Positions 1 through 10,766 of a stretch of 64,000 nt of DNA are shown in pieces. Made by a program: the position numbers and the translations under genes. This stretch comes from Lepus europaeus (taxonomy: Eukaryota > Chordata > Mammalia > Lagomorpha > Leporidae): NCBI RefSeq assembly GCF_033115175.1, contig NC_084834.1:120648275-120712274 (forward strand). Reading direction: 5' to 3'. Below the pieces are notes generated by a model that did no database searches, had not been told where the DNA came from, and saw only the letters and a list, made by a program, of their open reading frames with translations. The number at the start of each line of letters is the position of its first letter. The stretch's first letter is position 1.

Positions 1-532
1 AAAATAAATCTTAAAAAAATAAAAGACCATCAACAGAATGTCAAAATGTTAAGTGGGAAAAGTCACAAATACATGTCCTATGATTCAACTTATAGGTTTA
101 AAACAATTCCAATCAAAATCTTCCCACAAAGACATGCAAAAACTAACTATATTGTTTTAAACCACAAATATACATGGTAACATGACAAAGAAATGGTAAA
201 TCAAAATTCAGATGCCAGTTATTTCCTAGCGGGGGAGGGAAGGGAACTGGACCCAGGAAGGGCACAAAGGAGACTTCACAGGTACAGGCACAGCCTTCTT
301 ACGCTGAGGGCTGAGTACACAGTGTTCACTCTACAGTGAGTCTTTACACCTTACGTGTATCTTACAGAAATTCTTCTACGGCTGCTCAATATTTAACAAG
401 ACAATTAAAAATTAATTCATCAGCTCAACAATCGTTCCAATTATAGAGACAAGGAGAGTATTTCATACAGGAAGAAATGTCCCTGAGGAATAAAAGAATG
501 ACAGACAAGTATCTTTCTTACTAAATACCCAC
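1..532 (-). other. EXOC1: EXOC1 intron after the first coding exon (partial)
   Basis: AT-rich intronic sequence between the 532/531 donor and the window edge. I see no exon, RNA gene or clear repeat in it. Confidence 0.7.
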
Positions 533-666
533 CTGTAGCACACAAAAAGCAGTTCTTTTTCTTTTTCCCTGCTTTGCAGACATTCACAATGCTCAGCAGA
601 CGTTCATCATTTGGTGTAAAAATGTCTCTTTGTAATGCATGCTTGATGGCTGTCATTTTCTCTTAG
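533..666 (-). CDS. EXOC1: EXOC1 first coding exon (partial gene)
   Basis: This is the first coding exon of exocyst complex component 1 (Sec3), a subunit of the octameric complex that tethers secretory vesicles to the plasma membrane. The ATG is at 656-654 with A at -3, and 41 codons follow, starting [20 protein letters not shown] and ending with a lysine run (GKKKKN) and CFLCAT. I recognise this as the N-terminus of mammalian EXOC1. A polypyrimidine tract and cag acceptor sit just above 666, so 666-657 is 5' UTR. The donor is ACAG|GTGGGT, with gt at 532/531, so the exon ends in phase 1. All later exons lie beyond the left edge of the window. The N-terminal region of Sec3 carries a PH-like PIP2/Rho-GTPase-binding domain, and this exon encodes its start. 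Reading on into the intron gives only a chance extension. Confidence 0.96.
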
Positions 667-1147
667 CTGAAAAAATTCAGAGTATATTTAGCCTATTCTA
701 AAAAATCAGCCCTTCTTATACTGTATCATTTATGATTAAAAATGATCTTATGTTTTGGTTCATAAGCCTAGAAAAAATTACTTAACACATCAATATACCT
801 TCATGATAACAATATAAAGCCATAAGTTTAAAAAGGAAATTTGACAACTAGTGTTATAAAACTCTAAAATCTTTGATCACCAAGTATCTTCTCTCAGAAG
901 TAATCAACAAATATTTTCTCTCCATCTCTCTCATACACACAGATTTAAAGAAAACAACCCATGCTCAATCTTTAACTATAGTTTGCTATGTAAAGAACTC
1001 TTACAACTCAGCAATAAAAAGACAACCCAATTAAAAACTGAATCAAATAGACATTCCTCCAAAGCAGACATACAAATGGCAGTAAGCATATGAAAATACG
1101 CTCAAGATCATCAGACACTAGGGAAATGTGAGTCAAAAATACCTACA

Positions 1148-1450
1148 GGGCAGGTGTTTGGACTAGTGTTTAAACCACTGGTCAGGATGCGTGTGCCTGA
1201 CGCTGGAGTACCTGGGTTTAAGGCCTGGCTCTGACTTTGACTCTGGCTTCCTGCCTATGCAGACCTTGTGAGGCAGTGGTGATGGCTCAAGGAATTGGGT
1301 TCCTGCCATACACCTGGGAAGCCTGGATGGTGCTCCTGGCTTCGCCCCCCTGCATCCTCCCACCCCAAGGCATTGCAGGGATTTGGAGAGTAAACCAGAG
1401 GGTGTATCCTCTCTGCCTGTCTCTCAAAATAAAGAAAGAAAGAGCACCTA
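1148..1450 (+). mobile_element. CSINE, older diverged copy
   Basis: The body matches the C-repeat (ggtgatggctcaaggaattgggttcctgcc, seen in parts) and ends in an A-rich ataaagaaagaaag tail. It lies in the LINE-1 and was later the target of the next SINE. Confidence 0.85.
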
Positions 1451-1794
1451 GGGGCCGGCGCTGTGGCGTAAAAGTGGGTAAAGCCACCGCCTGTAGTGCC
1501 GACATCCCACGTGGGCGTCAGTTCGAGTCCCGGCTGCTCCACTTCTGATCCAGCTCTCTGCTATGGCCTGGGAAAGCAGTAGAGATGGCCCAAGTCCTTG
1601 GGCCCCTGTGCCCGTGTGGGAGACCCAGAGGAAACTCCTGGCTCCTGGCTTCGGATTGGCGCAGCTCCGGCCGTTGCAGCCAATTGGTGAATGAACCAGC
1701 AGATGGAAGACCTCTCTCTCTCTGCCTCTCCTTCTCTCTCTCTGTGCAACTCTGACTTTCAAATAAATAAATAAATCTTGAAAAAAATAATAAT
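1451..1794 (+). mobile_element. CSINE with 12-bp target-site duplication
   Basis: Complete copy from ggggccggcgctgtggcg to the aataaataaatcttg tail. It is flanked by aaagagcaccta at 1439-1450 and 1795-1806. Confidence 0.95.
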
Positions 1795-1984
1795 AAAGAG
1801 CACCTACCTACCTACCACTACACACCTAGCAGGATGATCTCAATCAAAAGGACAGACAATAGCTAGTGTTGGTGGAGATGTGGAAAAACGAAACTACATT
1901 GATCAATACTCAAGTCCCTTAAATAAAATGACACAGACTTTATTTAAATATAATCTATACACTTTAAATCATCTCTAGGGAAAT

Positions 1985-2010
1985 AGATAGATAGATAGAC
2001 AGACAGACAG
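1985..2010. repeat. (GATA)n(GACA)n microsatellite
   Basis: Tandem gata units followed by gaca units next to a SINE tail. Confidence 0.9.
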
Positions 2011-2300
2011 ACTTATTTATTTATCTGAAAAGCAGAGTAACAGAGAGAGAGCTCTTCCATCTACTGTTTCACTCCCCAAACAGCCACAACAGCCAGGTCT
2101 GGGTCAGGCAGGCAGAAGTCAGGAGGAGGAACTCAGGATTCCTGTCTGGGTGGTAACGCCCAAGCACGGCTGCCTTCCCAGGTGTGTAACCAAGAAGCTG
2201 GATTGGAAGTGAAGCAGCCAGGACTTGAATCAGCACTCCAATATGGAATTCCACTGTGGCAAGTGATGGCCAAACCCTCTGTGCTGCAACACTGGCCCCT
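2011..2300 (-). mobile_element. CSINE, antisense
   Basis: Begins with the reverse tail (acttatttatttatctg) and ends at the reversed head (cactggcccc). A GATA/GACA microsatellite (1985-2010) adjoins its tail. Confidence 0.9.
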
Positions 2301-2951
2301 ACAAGATTATTTATAATACCCAACACAATGTAAATGCTATGTAAATCACTGTTATACTCTGTTGTTCAGGGGATAATGTAAAAAAAAAAAGTCTGTAAAC
2401 CTTCAGTACAGATGCGCTATTTTTTTCCAAATATTTTTAATCTGTGGATGGTTAGATCAGCAGATGTTGAACGTATGGATTCCAAGAGCCAACTGCATCT
2501 GCAATAATCCACACATGGAAACAACTCAAATGTCCATCAGGCAATGAACAGGTGAGTGAAATATGTTGTATTCATACCATGGATGATTTGGCTGTAAAAA
2601 GGAATGAAGTGCTGATATATGCTGACACTCATGGATCTTGAAAACATTATGGTAAGTGAAAGAAGCCAAACACAAAAGACCACATAATGCATGACTCCAA
2701 CATAGGCAATGTCCAGACTAGGAAAGCTGACAGCAAGAGTAGTGGCTGTGGGGGCTAGAGGAGAAGGCAGAATGCAGGACTGACTGTTAATGGGTATCTA
2801 TTGCTTTCCGGGTGATAAGATGTCCTTGAATTATTAGACAGTAGTGGTGGTTCAAAGAGTACAATCTTGTGAATACACTAAAAACCATGGAATTATATAT
2901 TTGAAAAGGCTGAATTTTATGATATGCAAATTATCTCAATAAAGCTGTAAC

Positions 2952-3329
2952 AGCCGGCGCCGCGGCTCACTAGGCTAATCCTCCGCCTTGCGGCGCCGGC
3001 ACACCGGGTTCTAGTCCCGGTTGGGGCACCGATCCTGTCCCGGTTGCCCCTCTTCCAGGCCAGCTCTCTGCTGTGGCTAGGGAGTGCAGTGGAGGATGGC
3101 CCAAGTCCTTGGGCCCTGCACCCAATGGGAGACCAGGAGAAGCACCTGGCTCCTGCCATCGGATCAGCGCGGTGCGCCGGCCACAGCGCGCTACCGCGGC
3201 GGCCATTGGAGGGTGAACCAACGGCAAAAGGAAGACCTTTCTCTCTGTCTCTCTCTCACTGTCCACTCTGCCTGTCAAAAATAAAAAAAAAAAAAAATTT
3301 AAAAAAAATCCAAAAAAAAAAAGAAAAAA
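2952..3329 (+). mobile_element. Young CSINE with 11-bp target-site duplication
   Basis: Near-consensus copy of the young subfamily, with an intact CpG-rich head and gcgcgctaccgcggcggcc middle. Perfect duplication aaagctgtaac at 2941-2951 and 3330-3340. It is inserted exactly at the LINE-1 3' end. Confidence 0.96.
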
Positions 3330-3599
3330 AAAGCTGTAACAAAAGTAGACTGCCAGTTATTTCCCTTTTCTCACATAAATAGGTGTCATTTTCAAATGTC
3401 AATTTAAACTATTTTTTAAAAAGTCTCAATTTCATTTTTCAAGCATGAGGGACATGTTTGTATACCTATACATTAGTATTTTCCAATGCAAATGTGAGCT
3501 TGCCTAGGTCATTAATTTCTGCTGGTAACACCATTTTTTTATGGGAAAATGAAGGAACTGAGTTTTACGTACTAGATTTATAACGCCTTTTTATAACAC

Positions 3600-4552
3600 G
3601 ACCCCAGAATGCCATCTTTGCATTTCCGTTCCTCTTTCAGCTCATCTCAGCCTCAGGTCTCCTCACTCTCTCTCCCTCCCTCCTGTTATTCTGGTCTACC
3701 TGGCCCCCAAGCCAGGCTGCAAGCACTGTTCATTTCCCAGGACCCACACTATCCTCTTCATTATTTTACCTTGTTGGTAGACTGGCTATCCTATTTTATC
3801 AAGAAACCTTGAAAAGCCTACATGTTTTTCCTCTACTTCTCTTGAGCTATAAGAATCTACTTTTCAAAGCCACATATCCACGTGCATTGCATCGGTTTCT
3901 AACAGATCCAGCTAAAACTGGACTTTAAAGGCAGCTCAGCAATTCTTTAATACTTCTTTCTATTCCATCACTACTGTTTACAAATCCTTATTATCGTCTT
4001 TCAGCCTGTAACCATACTGTCGGCCTCCTCCCTCCCTGCATACGACTTCCCAGCCTACTCCACAGACAAGAGAAGCCACGAGGTACAATTCTCCCCAATT
4101 CTTTCTCTTCCATCTCTCTAACCATTCACCCATCCCACCCAAAACGCAGCGTCCGTGCTGCCGATCCCTTAACACATTCCAAGGCCCAGACACTGTTAAA
4201 GGGGCTACTCCATCCTACGCCCCGGTCTACTTTTCTATCTCTGGGCTCTTGTTCATGCAATTTCCTTTTCCTGGAATTCTTCTCTCCCTGAGAAATTGCA
4301 ACTCACTCCTCAAGATCCTGCTGGAGTGTCACCTCTTCTGTGAAGCAGTGCTTCCCAAAGCATCTTCCCTCCTAGGTCTCCAAAATCCCCCCACCCTGCA
4401 CACAGAGCACTTCGGATCGTCTTTTCTGACTACTGGTATCAGCCTCTCCCATCAGAAACAGTTTTTGGTTGGCAAGGACCGTTTCTCATTCATCTTTGTA
4501 TTCCTAGAACTTTTGGCAAAAGGCAGCCAGCAGGCATTTAATAACTAACACG
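3600..4552 (-). mobile_element. L2-like LINE relic, antisense
   Basis: The antisense L2 3' pattern is recognisable at about 4240-4550: cttcctggaattcttc-like, ctggagtgtcacctcttctg, and an end gcaggcatttaataa. The 3600-4230 part is less certain. Confidence 0.6.
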
Positions 4553-4592
4553 ACAGCACCAAATAACCCAACAGCTTAGGCTTCCTCAAGAG

Positions 4593-4609
4593 CCCCCCCC
4601 CCCCCCCCC
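4593..4609. repeat. 17-base C homopolymer
   Basis: Uninterrupted run of 17 C. A run of 11 G follows at 4841-4851. Confidence 0.95.
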
Positions 4610-5882
4610 ATCGTTCAGCAAATGTCGCGTTCAGAACGTCCTGAGTCCTTCCTCCATGGTCAACAAGAAACCTGCTGCCACATTCCGGGGCTTCCCCCAT
4701 CTGCAGGTCACATTCCTTCCTTTGTGTTCCCGCCATGCACACAGGAACCCAGGTCCACACCCACTTCTACCTGTTTAACACCACAGCATCTGGGTATCTC
4801 TTTGCAAGCACCCACAACCCTGAATAACAACCATATAATTGGGGGGGGGGGCGATCTCATCACACCACACCCTTGTTCAGCATTTCCCCAATACAAAGCA
4901 TCCACTCAGAGGCACTCTTCATTTTGGGCTCTAAATCTTTGCTTGGGCACTTCTCCCTACCCAAACCCTAACACCACCACACGGTTTATATGACGCTCAT
5001 TCAATGACTTTAATCCAGACTCATCTCTCCGTGCACCTGCTGCATGGACTAAACAACTGAGCATTTGCTGGGATCAGCAGCTCCTGGCTCTCCAACCCTC
5101 TCTTAGAGAGAGACACGCTCAACTAGATTTGAGTACTAAGCAGGTACTTAACCCCTCTCGAGGTAACCTGAAGAGTAAAAATCGGTCCAAAAAGAACCAC
5201 TCACAGCGGCCAGTCACTCTCCCGGCAACACCTGGGACTGAGCACTGGGCACACCTCGTGAGGCGGCTGGGCATCACTCGGCACATACTGGTGCCTACCC
5301 AGGGCCAGGCGTTCTGGGCCTCAGCGGTGGCTCCCGTCACGCAGGGGCGCGCTCCGGGCAGCTACACTCTAGGGCGCCGGTGATTAACTCTCCAGTCCTT
5401 GGAGCGCTTTGCTGTAAGCCACTCAACCACAGGTCCGCTCTTGTCCCGGCCCGGGGACCCGCGGCCGCCACTGCCTCACTGCGTGTCGCTCTTGTTTCCT
5501 AACCCCGCTGGGACCCTCTCGGCGCGCTGGCCGACAGCCGGTGACCCTAGAGGCCCGGGTGGGTTGGGGCGTTCCCGCGCACGGAGCACTGTCGTCCACG
5601 GGAGACCGTGCACCGAGACAGGGCAGTGCACGTAACAGACTCGGGGTGGGGGAGCAGACTTGGCCCGCGGAAAGGCGGCGTCACGCCCTCCTGCGCTGGC
5701 CGACGCCGGGGACAGCGCGAGCACAGCCGCCCTGCACAAACCCGGCCGCGAGGGGCGGGGCCGAGCGAGCGCCGCCCTGCCCGCTCCGCGTCCTGCGGGA
5801 CCCGGGCGCCGGGCCTGAGCGCCGAGGGGGCGCGGCCGCCCGTCCGTCCGCTCTCGGGTCCGCCGCCGCGGCCAGGGCTTAC

Positions 5883-6040
5883 CGCAAGGCCGGGCCGAGC
5901 CCAGCTGTGCCGCGGCGGGTCCTCGCAGACGGAAGCGGGGCGCGGCCGCGGCGACCACCGCTCCCAGGCGCTGCCCCTCAATTAACCGGTGAACTGGAAG
6001 CGGCCGCTCCTCGCCGCTTCCCGTATCCGGGCACGTGACC
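5883..6040 (-). other. EXOC1: Putative EXOC1 non-coding exon 1
   Basis: Inside the CpG island the minus strand has a strong splice donor, GCG|GTAAGC, with gt at 5882/5881. Splicing from there to the acceptor above 666 would give the EXOC1 5' UTR and an intron of about 5.2 kb. The exon would be GC-rich and its 5' end is not defined by the sequence. I set the upper limit near the E-box/ETS sites at 6032-6057. This is inference from the donor, the CpG island and the position upstream of the coding exon; no transcript evidence was available. Confidence 0.6.
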
Positions 6041-6057
6041 GGTCCTGCGCCGGAAGT
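6032..6057. promoter_or_regulatory. E-box CACGTG and ETS site CCGGAAGT in the EXOC1 promoter
   Basis: CACGTGAC at 6032-6039 matches the USF/MYC-type E-box. CCGGAAGT at 6050-6057 matches the ETS/GABPA core that is common close to the start sites of TATA-less CpG promoters. They are 10-20 bp apart, just upstream of the inferred EXOC1 first exon. Motif matches only. Confidence 0.5.
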
Positions 6058-6374
6058 TGATGTCTAGAGGCGGAAAGAGAAGGGGCGGGATCAAAGGAGC
6101 AACCGGGGAAACGCCGGCCGGGGGCGGGGCCTCGCCGGAGGGGCGTGGCGGGGGCGTGGCTTCTGCCGCACGGAGACTGACACCTGCTGCCCGGCGTTTA
6201 GTAACCCTACAAGAGCTGTTTATGCTGATATTTGCAACAATTCGCTTAAAAAGCAACCCGACTGGGTTCTTTCATATGTAAAACTGTTGACCGTAGATCC
6301 TTGCTGCTTACATCTTGGAGACGTAAATGAATTAAATCATAAACTCGGGGTTGGGATCCAGACACAGTACTTTG

Positions 6375-6407
6375 CACTTGATCTTAGCCAAAAGGCCGAG
6401 AAGCAAT
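6375..6407 (-). pseudogene. U2 snRNA 5'-end fragment
   Basis: On the minus strand these 33 bases match positions 1-33 of vertebrate U2 snRNA at 32 of 33 positions (the third base is T instead of C). They include the stem-loop I sequence cttctcggccttttggctaa. Weak similarity may run on to about 6360, past the branch-site-recognition region. The Sm site and 3' stem-loops are absent, so this is a truncated retro-pseudogene fragment rather than a working gene. Confidence 0.85.
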
Positions 6408-6484
6408 AGCACTTTGAATATCTTCCTAGATGTGTCTAATACGCCACTGACGTTGAGAACCATCATGCTTGTGACCTCGATACT

Positions 6485-6585
6485 CCAGGTGTGGTCCACG
6501 GAGCAGCTACCAGGGCATCGTTCGGGGTCTCATTTCAGGTCTACTCGGTCAGAATCTGCGGTTGGGACGATGCTTACGACATAGA
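6485..6585 (+). mobile_element. MER5A-like hAT DNA transposon relic
   Basis: Resembles MER5A in the stretches caggtgtggtccacgga and ggtctactcggtcagaatctg. Short and diverged; family assigned from memory. Confidence 0.55.
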
Positions 6586-6654
6586 AGGCTGAGGCTCCGG
6601 GATGATGCTAGTGTTGCTGGCTGGGAATCAGGACACTGAATTATTCCATATGTT

Positions 6655-6960
6655 TTTAAAAAATTCATTTATTCTTTTTGGAAGAGTTATGGGGACAGAG
6701 AGACAGAGAATGAGATCTTCCAACCGTTGATCACTCTCCAAATGGCTACAATGGCCAGCTTGGCCGATCCAAAGCCAGGAGCCGGGAGCTTCTTCCAGGT
6801 CTCCCACGTGGGTGCAGGGGCCCATGCACTTGGGCCATCCTGCACTGCTTTCGCAGGCCATTAGCAGGGAGCTGGATGGGAAGTGGAGCAGCTGGGGCTT
6901 GAAGCTGCATGCCGGCACCGTAGACGGCAGCTTTACCAGCTACGCCACAGCACCGGCCCC
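6655..6960 (-). mobile_element. CSINE, antisense
   Basis: Runs from the reversed tail (tttattctttttggaagag) to the reversed head ending caccggcccc at 6960. Confidence 0.92.
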
Positions 6961-8929
6961 TAGTCCATATTCTTGGCACCTGTTTTTTTCCAGGCAATTT
7001 GATTCCAGGTACGGAGCTGGTTTAGACGTGAATCCTGTTCAGAAAGAGTTCACAGTGTGGCAGGACCAGACGAAGAGGAATGCGAACAAGGGAGTCACTC
7101 CCTGTGCCGGGGCTGGAGTCGCTGAGGAAGCCGTGGCAGAGATGGGCTAAATGTATTTCAGTATTTGTTTACAATGTGCCTGGGTGGGAAAATGAGCAGA
7201 AATAATGGGGAGGTGTTTGTTCCTGAGGCTTGATATGCTCCAGCCGTGCTACCTGAATGCTTTCCTCTGATTTTGATTCCCTTTTAAGTGCAAGATGGAG
7301 GCCGATCTAAGAGGTCCTTCCTGTTTGGTCACAGAACACCATTGTGGACATTCCATAGGACAATTACATGTGATTTTTGGTCCTGTTCCTTATCTTCTGT
7401 TTACCTGTGTCCCCAAAGTTAGCAAATGACTGAATTTCATAAGTCTAGACTCCCTCCCCAAGCTCCAGACTTATCACTGTCTCGCCACCCTATTTCCACA
7501 TGGATGTCTCAAAGGCGCCTCGCACAGACTCACATAGGCCCTGAATTTAATTCTCCTCTCTCTCTCTCTCTCTTGCCCTCATGGATCCCCCCACACACAC
7601 ACACACACAAAGTGAGGCTAATCTGCAGTAGTTTATTTGGGAATTTGACCCCAGAGAATGAAAGTGAGGAAGAAGGAGAGGAAATGAAACAAGAGAAGTG
7701 GGAGAGGAAACCCAAGCAAGTGGTATGGCGTTGGATATCGCCCTTTGCAAATGTTTTCTCAATCTCTCAAGGGCCTTCTAAGAAGTTTTATGAAATGATT
7801 CTCAGAACTGTCCACTGAGAGCAAGCATGGAGGAAGCACTTATGTGTTGGCTCCTGTTCCCTTTTGATCATATGCTCCTCGACATTAAGTACTCCACAAT
7901 TCCAATTTGTATAGTCTCGAATGCCATGCTGACTGCCACATCAGAGGCCTGCCAGGGCAGGGAATGAGAGGGAAGTACAGTCATGTTGCACCTGCCCAAA
8001 GCCCACCAAGCCTTGCTCGGGACACGTTGCCGCAGCAGTGCTTGGAAATTGGGGCTGAAGGGATCTGAGATGGTGACACAAGGACACAGAAGGTGTCCAT
8101 GTCAGTGCACTCCTTGCATCACCGGGATCTGCTCATGCCCTCCAACCCTCCTTCAAGGTAACGGCCAGCGACGGTCTCAGCAAGGAACTGATAGAGAATC
8201 AGTGGAATAAGCTTCAGTTCCTGCCACTCCATGATGCCAAGCCCATACTTGTATCCAGTCATCCCCTCCCTCCTCCATTCCCTGTCATAACATCACTTCA
8301 TGCTTAGCTAGCCCACAAGCTGATCTAGGCTATTTCTCCAGCGAGATAAACCCGACTTCCAGCCTTTATTTCCCCTGCTCTGGCTGGGGCCATGATTGCT
8401 GTAGCTCATCTTATCTATGGGTCTAGAATTGCCAAGATAAGTTCCAGTGAATTTCTCAGAGTCCACGCATTTTCCTCCTTACTGCTTTTATGTAGCTAAA
8501 ATCCCAGTTCATTTTGCTAATCATATTTGATTACTCCCACCAGTATAGTCACTCTTTTATTACTGGCTGGTCCACAGCCATGAGAAGGCCAAGGTCACCA
8601 AGGGACAGTGAGTTTCAAGTTCAGTGATTTCATATGTATGTTTCCTGCTGCAAACACTCTCCACCCAAACCCTGGAAACCAGTTGTTGCAAGTGGAGGGT
8701 CAGGAAGATGAACCAGTCCTGTTGCCATCCCTGTTTCCATAACCATGTGTTTAGCTGTTGATTGGTTGGTTCTTTGCATTTACTGTGGCCCATAGGCTCG
8801 TACCCTAATCTCAAGAAGGCATATTAGCTGAGCCTGTAACAGGCCATTCCACCATTTTATAAGGCTAGCTACACGTCAGTGATGGGGCATACAGAAATAT
8901 CCATGGATTACATGGTCATGCATGTACAA
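6961..8929. other. Intergenic sequence
   Basis: Contains a (TC)n tract (about 7551-7573) and a (CA)n tract (about 7591-7609). Otherwise nothing I can name; the open frames are short and unsupported. Confidence 0.6.
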
Positions 8930-9210
8930 AGGATCTTCAAAAAGTTCATGGAAAAGGTATATTATGAAAAAAATTCTATGCATGGATTCCAAAAATTCTT
9001 GCACCAAAATAAACTTATACTAACTTGTCATAAAATGCTTGAAGAGGATCTGGGTTGAGACATTAAGGCCAGGCTATCAGCTTAAAAAGAGTCCCGTTCA
9101 GAGCCACATGAGTTTTGCCAAAACTGAAACCACAAGAAGCATCTAGTTTGTGATGAAGCTTGGATGGAAGAATGGTGAAATCATTGACACTTTATGAAAA
9201 GTTCACGAGA

Positions 9211-9870
9211 GGCAGGGTTTGAAACATGGTGGACAGTGTGGACCGGCAACAAACTACCATAGAGGAGCCACTAGATCTCTTCAGGCTGAGCCTGGCTGAA
9301 TGAATTCATGTGAAGATGAGAAGTGACCGAGTGCTTCGAGGCAGAGAATGTGCTATGATCAGCATTTACATATGCTATTGGGAGATGGGGAAGAAACAGT
9401 GACTACCACAGAAATGGAGGAGGAACCATAGGAAGAGACATATGAACCAATAAAATGGAACATCTCGATGCTCTTTGTCCAGGGGAGGTGGTGTTGTGCT
9501 GGTTACCCCTCCGCTGAGAGTTCGCTGAAACAAAGAATTGGCCCTGTGTAGACAGTAGGCGACTTTGTACAATTATCTCTGCAAAGGGACAGGACATTCG
9601 GAGGAGAAATTTTCGTACAACGTGATATTAAGAAATGACATGAGTTTCTTCCACTCCTGAAAGGAGTTGATTCCCAGCCTCTTAAGCTAAATGGCAGCTT
9701 CATTTTACCCCAGCCCTTCCAGTCGGTGTGGTCACTGAGATGTAGAACTCCTTCTGGAGTTGGTTTGCTCCATTGTGTTCGTGCTAACAATATCTGATTC
9801 TTTTTCCTTTAAATTAAATGTGATATTTCCTTTTTGGCTTTTTAAAAAATGATGCAAATAAATTAAGAAT
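9211..9870 (+). mobile_element. 660-bp retrocopy-like insertion of unknown source
   Basis: Flanked by gaaaagttca(c/t)gaga at 9196-9210 and 9871-9885, a 15-bp duplication with one difference. The insert ends in an AATAAA (9857-9862) and an A-rich stretch. This is the pattern of an LINE-1-mobilised RNA copy. The body does not look like CSINE, LINE-1 or any gene I know, and it has no long intact frame. Confidence 0.6.
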
Positions 9871-10173
9871 GAAAAGTTCATGAGAACAATTCCCTAAAGA
9901 AATCAGCAGCTTAGAGCTGGATAACTCATTGAAGAAGGGGCAAGATGATGTTGAAAATGAAGGCTGCGTAGATCAGCCACTTCAGTTTCTGGGGAAAAGT
10001 TTAATTTTGTTCTAGCCTGGACTTCTCAGCTTTTCGTTACTGAGTGAAAGACCCGAGACAAGCTACTCATGAAGGAAAGAGGTTTCTTTTGGCTAATAGT
10101 TTTTGAGGTTTAAGTGTTAGATCGGGCAGCTCAGTGTCTGGTGGGGGTGGTGGAGTGTGTGCAGTAGAACTGG

Positions 10174-10710
10174 TGTGGGGGAGTTAGCCAGGGAGCTATT
10201 TAGGAAGAGCTGGGAAAATTTCCCACAGTTTCTGTCTCCGAAGCCCTGCCCTGTGACTCCGCCCCCTTACATGTCAATCCAGTTCACTCATTTTCCTATG
10301 ATGCACCTGCATCTCATCTGGGACTGGGAAGGAGGAGTAGCCATTCTGGGCACATGGAAGTTAAACTCCATGTTGAGAAGCCGTGAAACTGCCAGGACAC
10401 CTCACACACTCTGCCCAGACTCCACCCGATTTGAATATTCAATTAGGGGACCAACTGAACCCCACAAGGGAACTGCTGCACAAGACAGCGGCCTTTTTGG
10501 TCTTCTTGGCTTTTGGCCCTTCTCTTGTCCTCTCCTGCACTCTCTGCTCTGGCCCTCTCACAGCAGGTGTCTCTCCTCCTGGGGTGCCACACTTTCTTTA
10601 AATAAATGCTACTCTCATTTTTGTACTGTATTTTTGCCTCTGCTTTAAATTCTTATCTCATGTGCGAGAAAGGACTTGGAATAAAAACCAGAAAACATAT
10701 TCCCACAACA
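10174..10710 (+). mobile_element. Probable solo LTR (endogenous retrovirus)
   Basis: About 535 bp with short inverted ends (TGTGGGGGA at 10174 and TCCCACA at 10701-10707). An AATAAA at 10601-10606 follows a CT-rich stretch, as in the U3-R-U5 layout. No gag, pol or env sequence adjoins it. I could not find a clean target duplication, so the exact ends and class are open. Confidence 0.55.
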
Positions 10711-10766
10711 GAAGGACCACATGGTACACTAGGAAGCAAAGATAACGGCTGGGCGCAAATCAGGCT

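Larger units (their letters stand above)
945..2951 (+). mobile_element. Old LINE-1 (L1M type), sense, split by SINEs
   Basis: Pieces at about 945-1147, 1807-1985, 2301-2345 and 2435-2951 match the LINE-1 ORF2 3' end and 3' UTR in order: a region like aagcagacatacaaatggc, then tggagatgtggaaaaacg, then gaaacaactcaaatgtccatc, then an end at caataaagctgtaac. No open frame survives. Three SINEs and a GATA/GACA repeat interrupt it. Confidence 0.85.
667..5880 (-). other. EXOC1: EXOC1 first intron (inferred)
   Basis: Non-coding sequence between the inferred exon 1 and the first coding exon. It holds an old sense LINE-1 with SINE insertions (945-3340), an L2-like stretch (about 3600-4550), a 17-base C run (4593-4609) and an 11-base G run (4841-4851). 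The rest, including 3341-3600 and 4852-5335, shows nothing I can name. Confidence 0.55.
5335..6200 (-). promoter_or_regulatory. EXOC1: CpG island, EXOC1 promoter
   Basis: This is the only long, dense CpG-rich stretch in the window, with many GC boxes (for example ggggcgggg near 5755 and 6123) and no TATA box that I can find. It lies 5' of the EXOC1 coding exon on the minus strand and contains the candidate first-exon donor at 5882/5881. Several long overlapping frames on both strands here are GC-driven artefacts. A housekeeping-type, broadly active promoter is expected for an exocyst subunit. Confidence 0.85.

Noticed and set aside
5476-6038. Several 120-165 codon frames on both strands near 5.5-6.0 kb
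   Set aside because: They overlap each other in the CpG island, where stop codons are rare by composition. No protein family is recognisable.
10157-10648. 163-codon plus-strand frame
   Set aside because: It lies mostly within the probable LTR and has no similarity to retroviral proteins.
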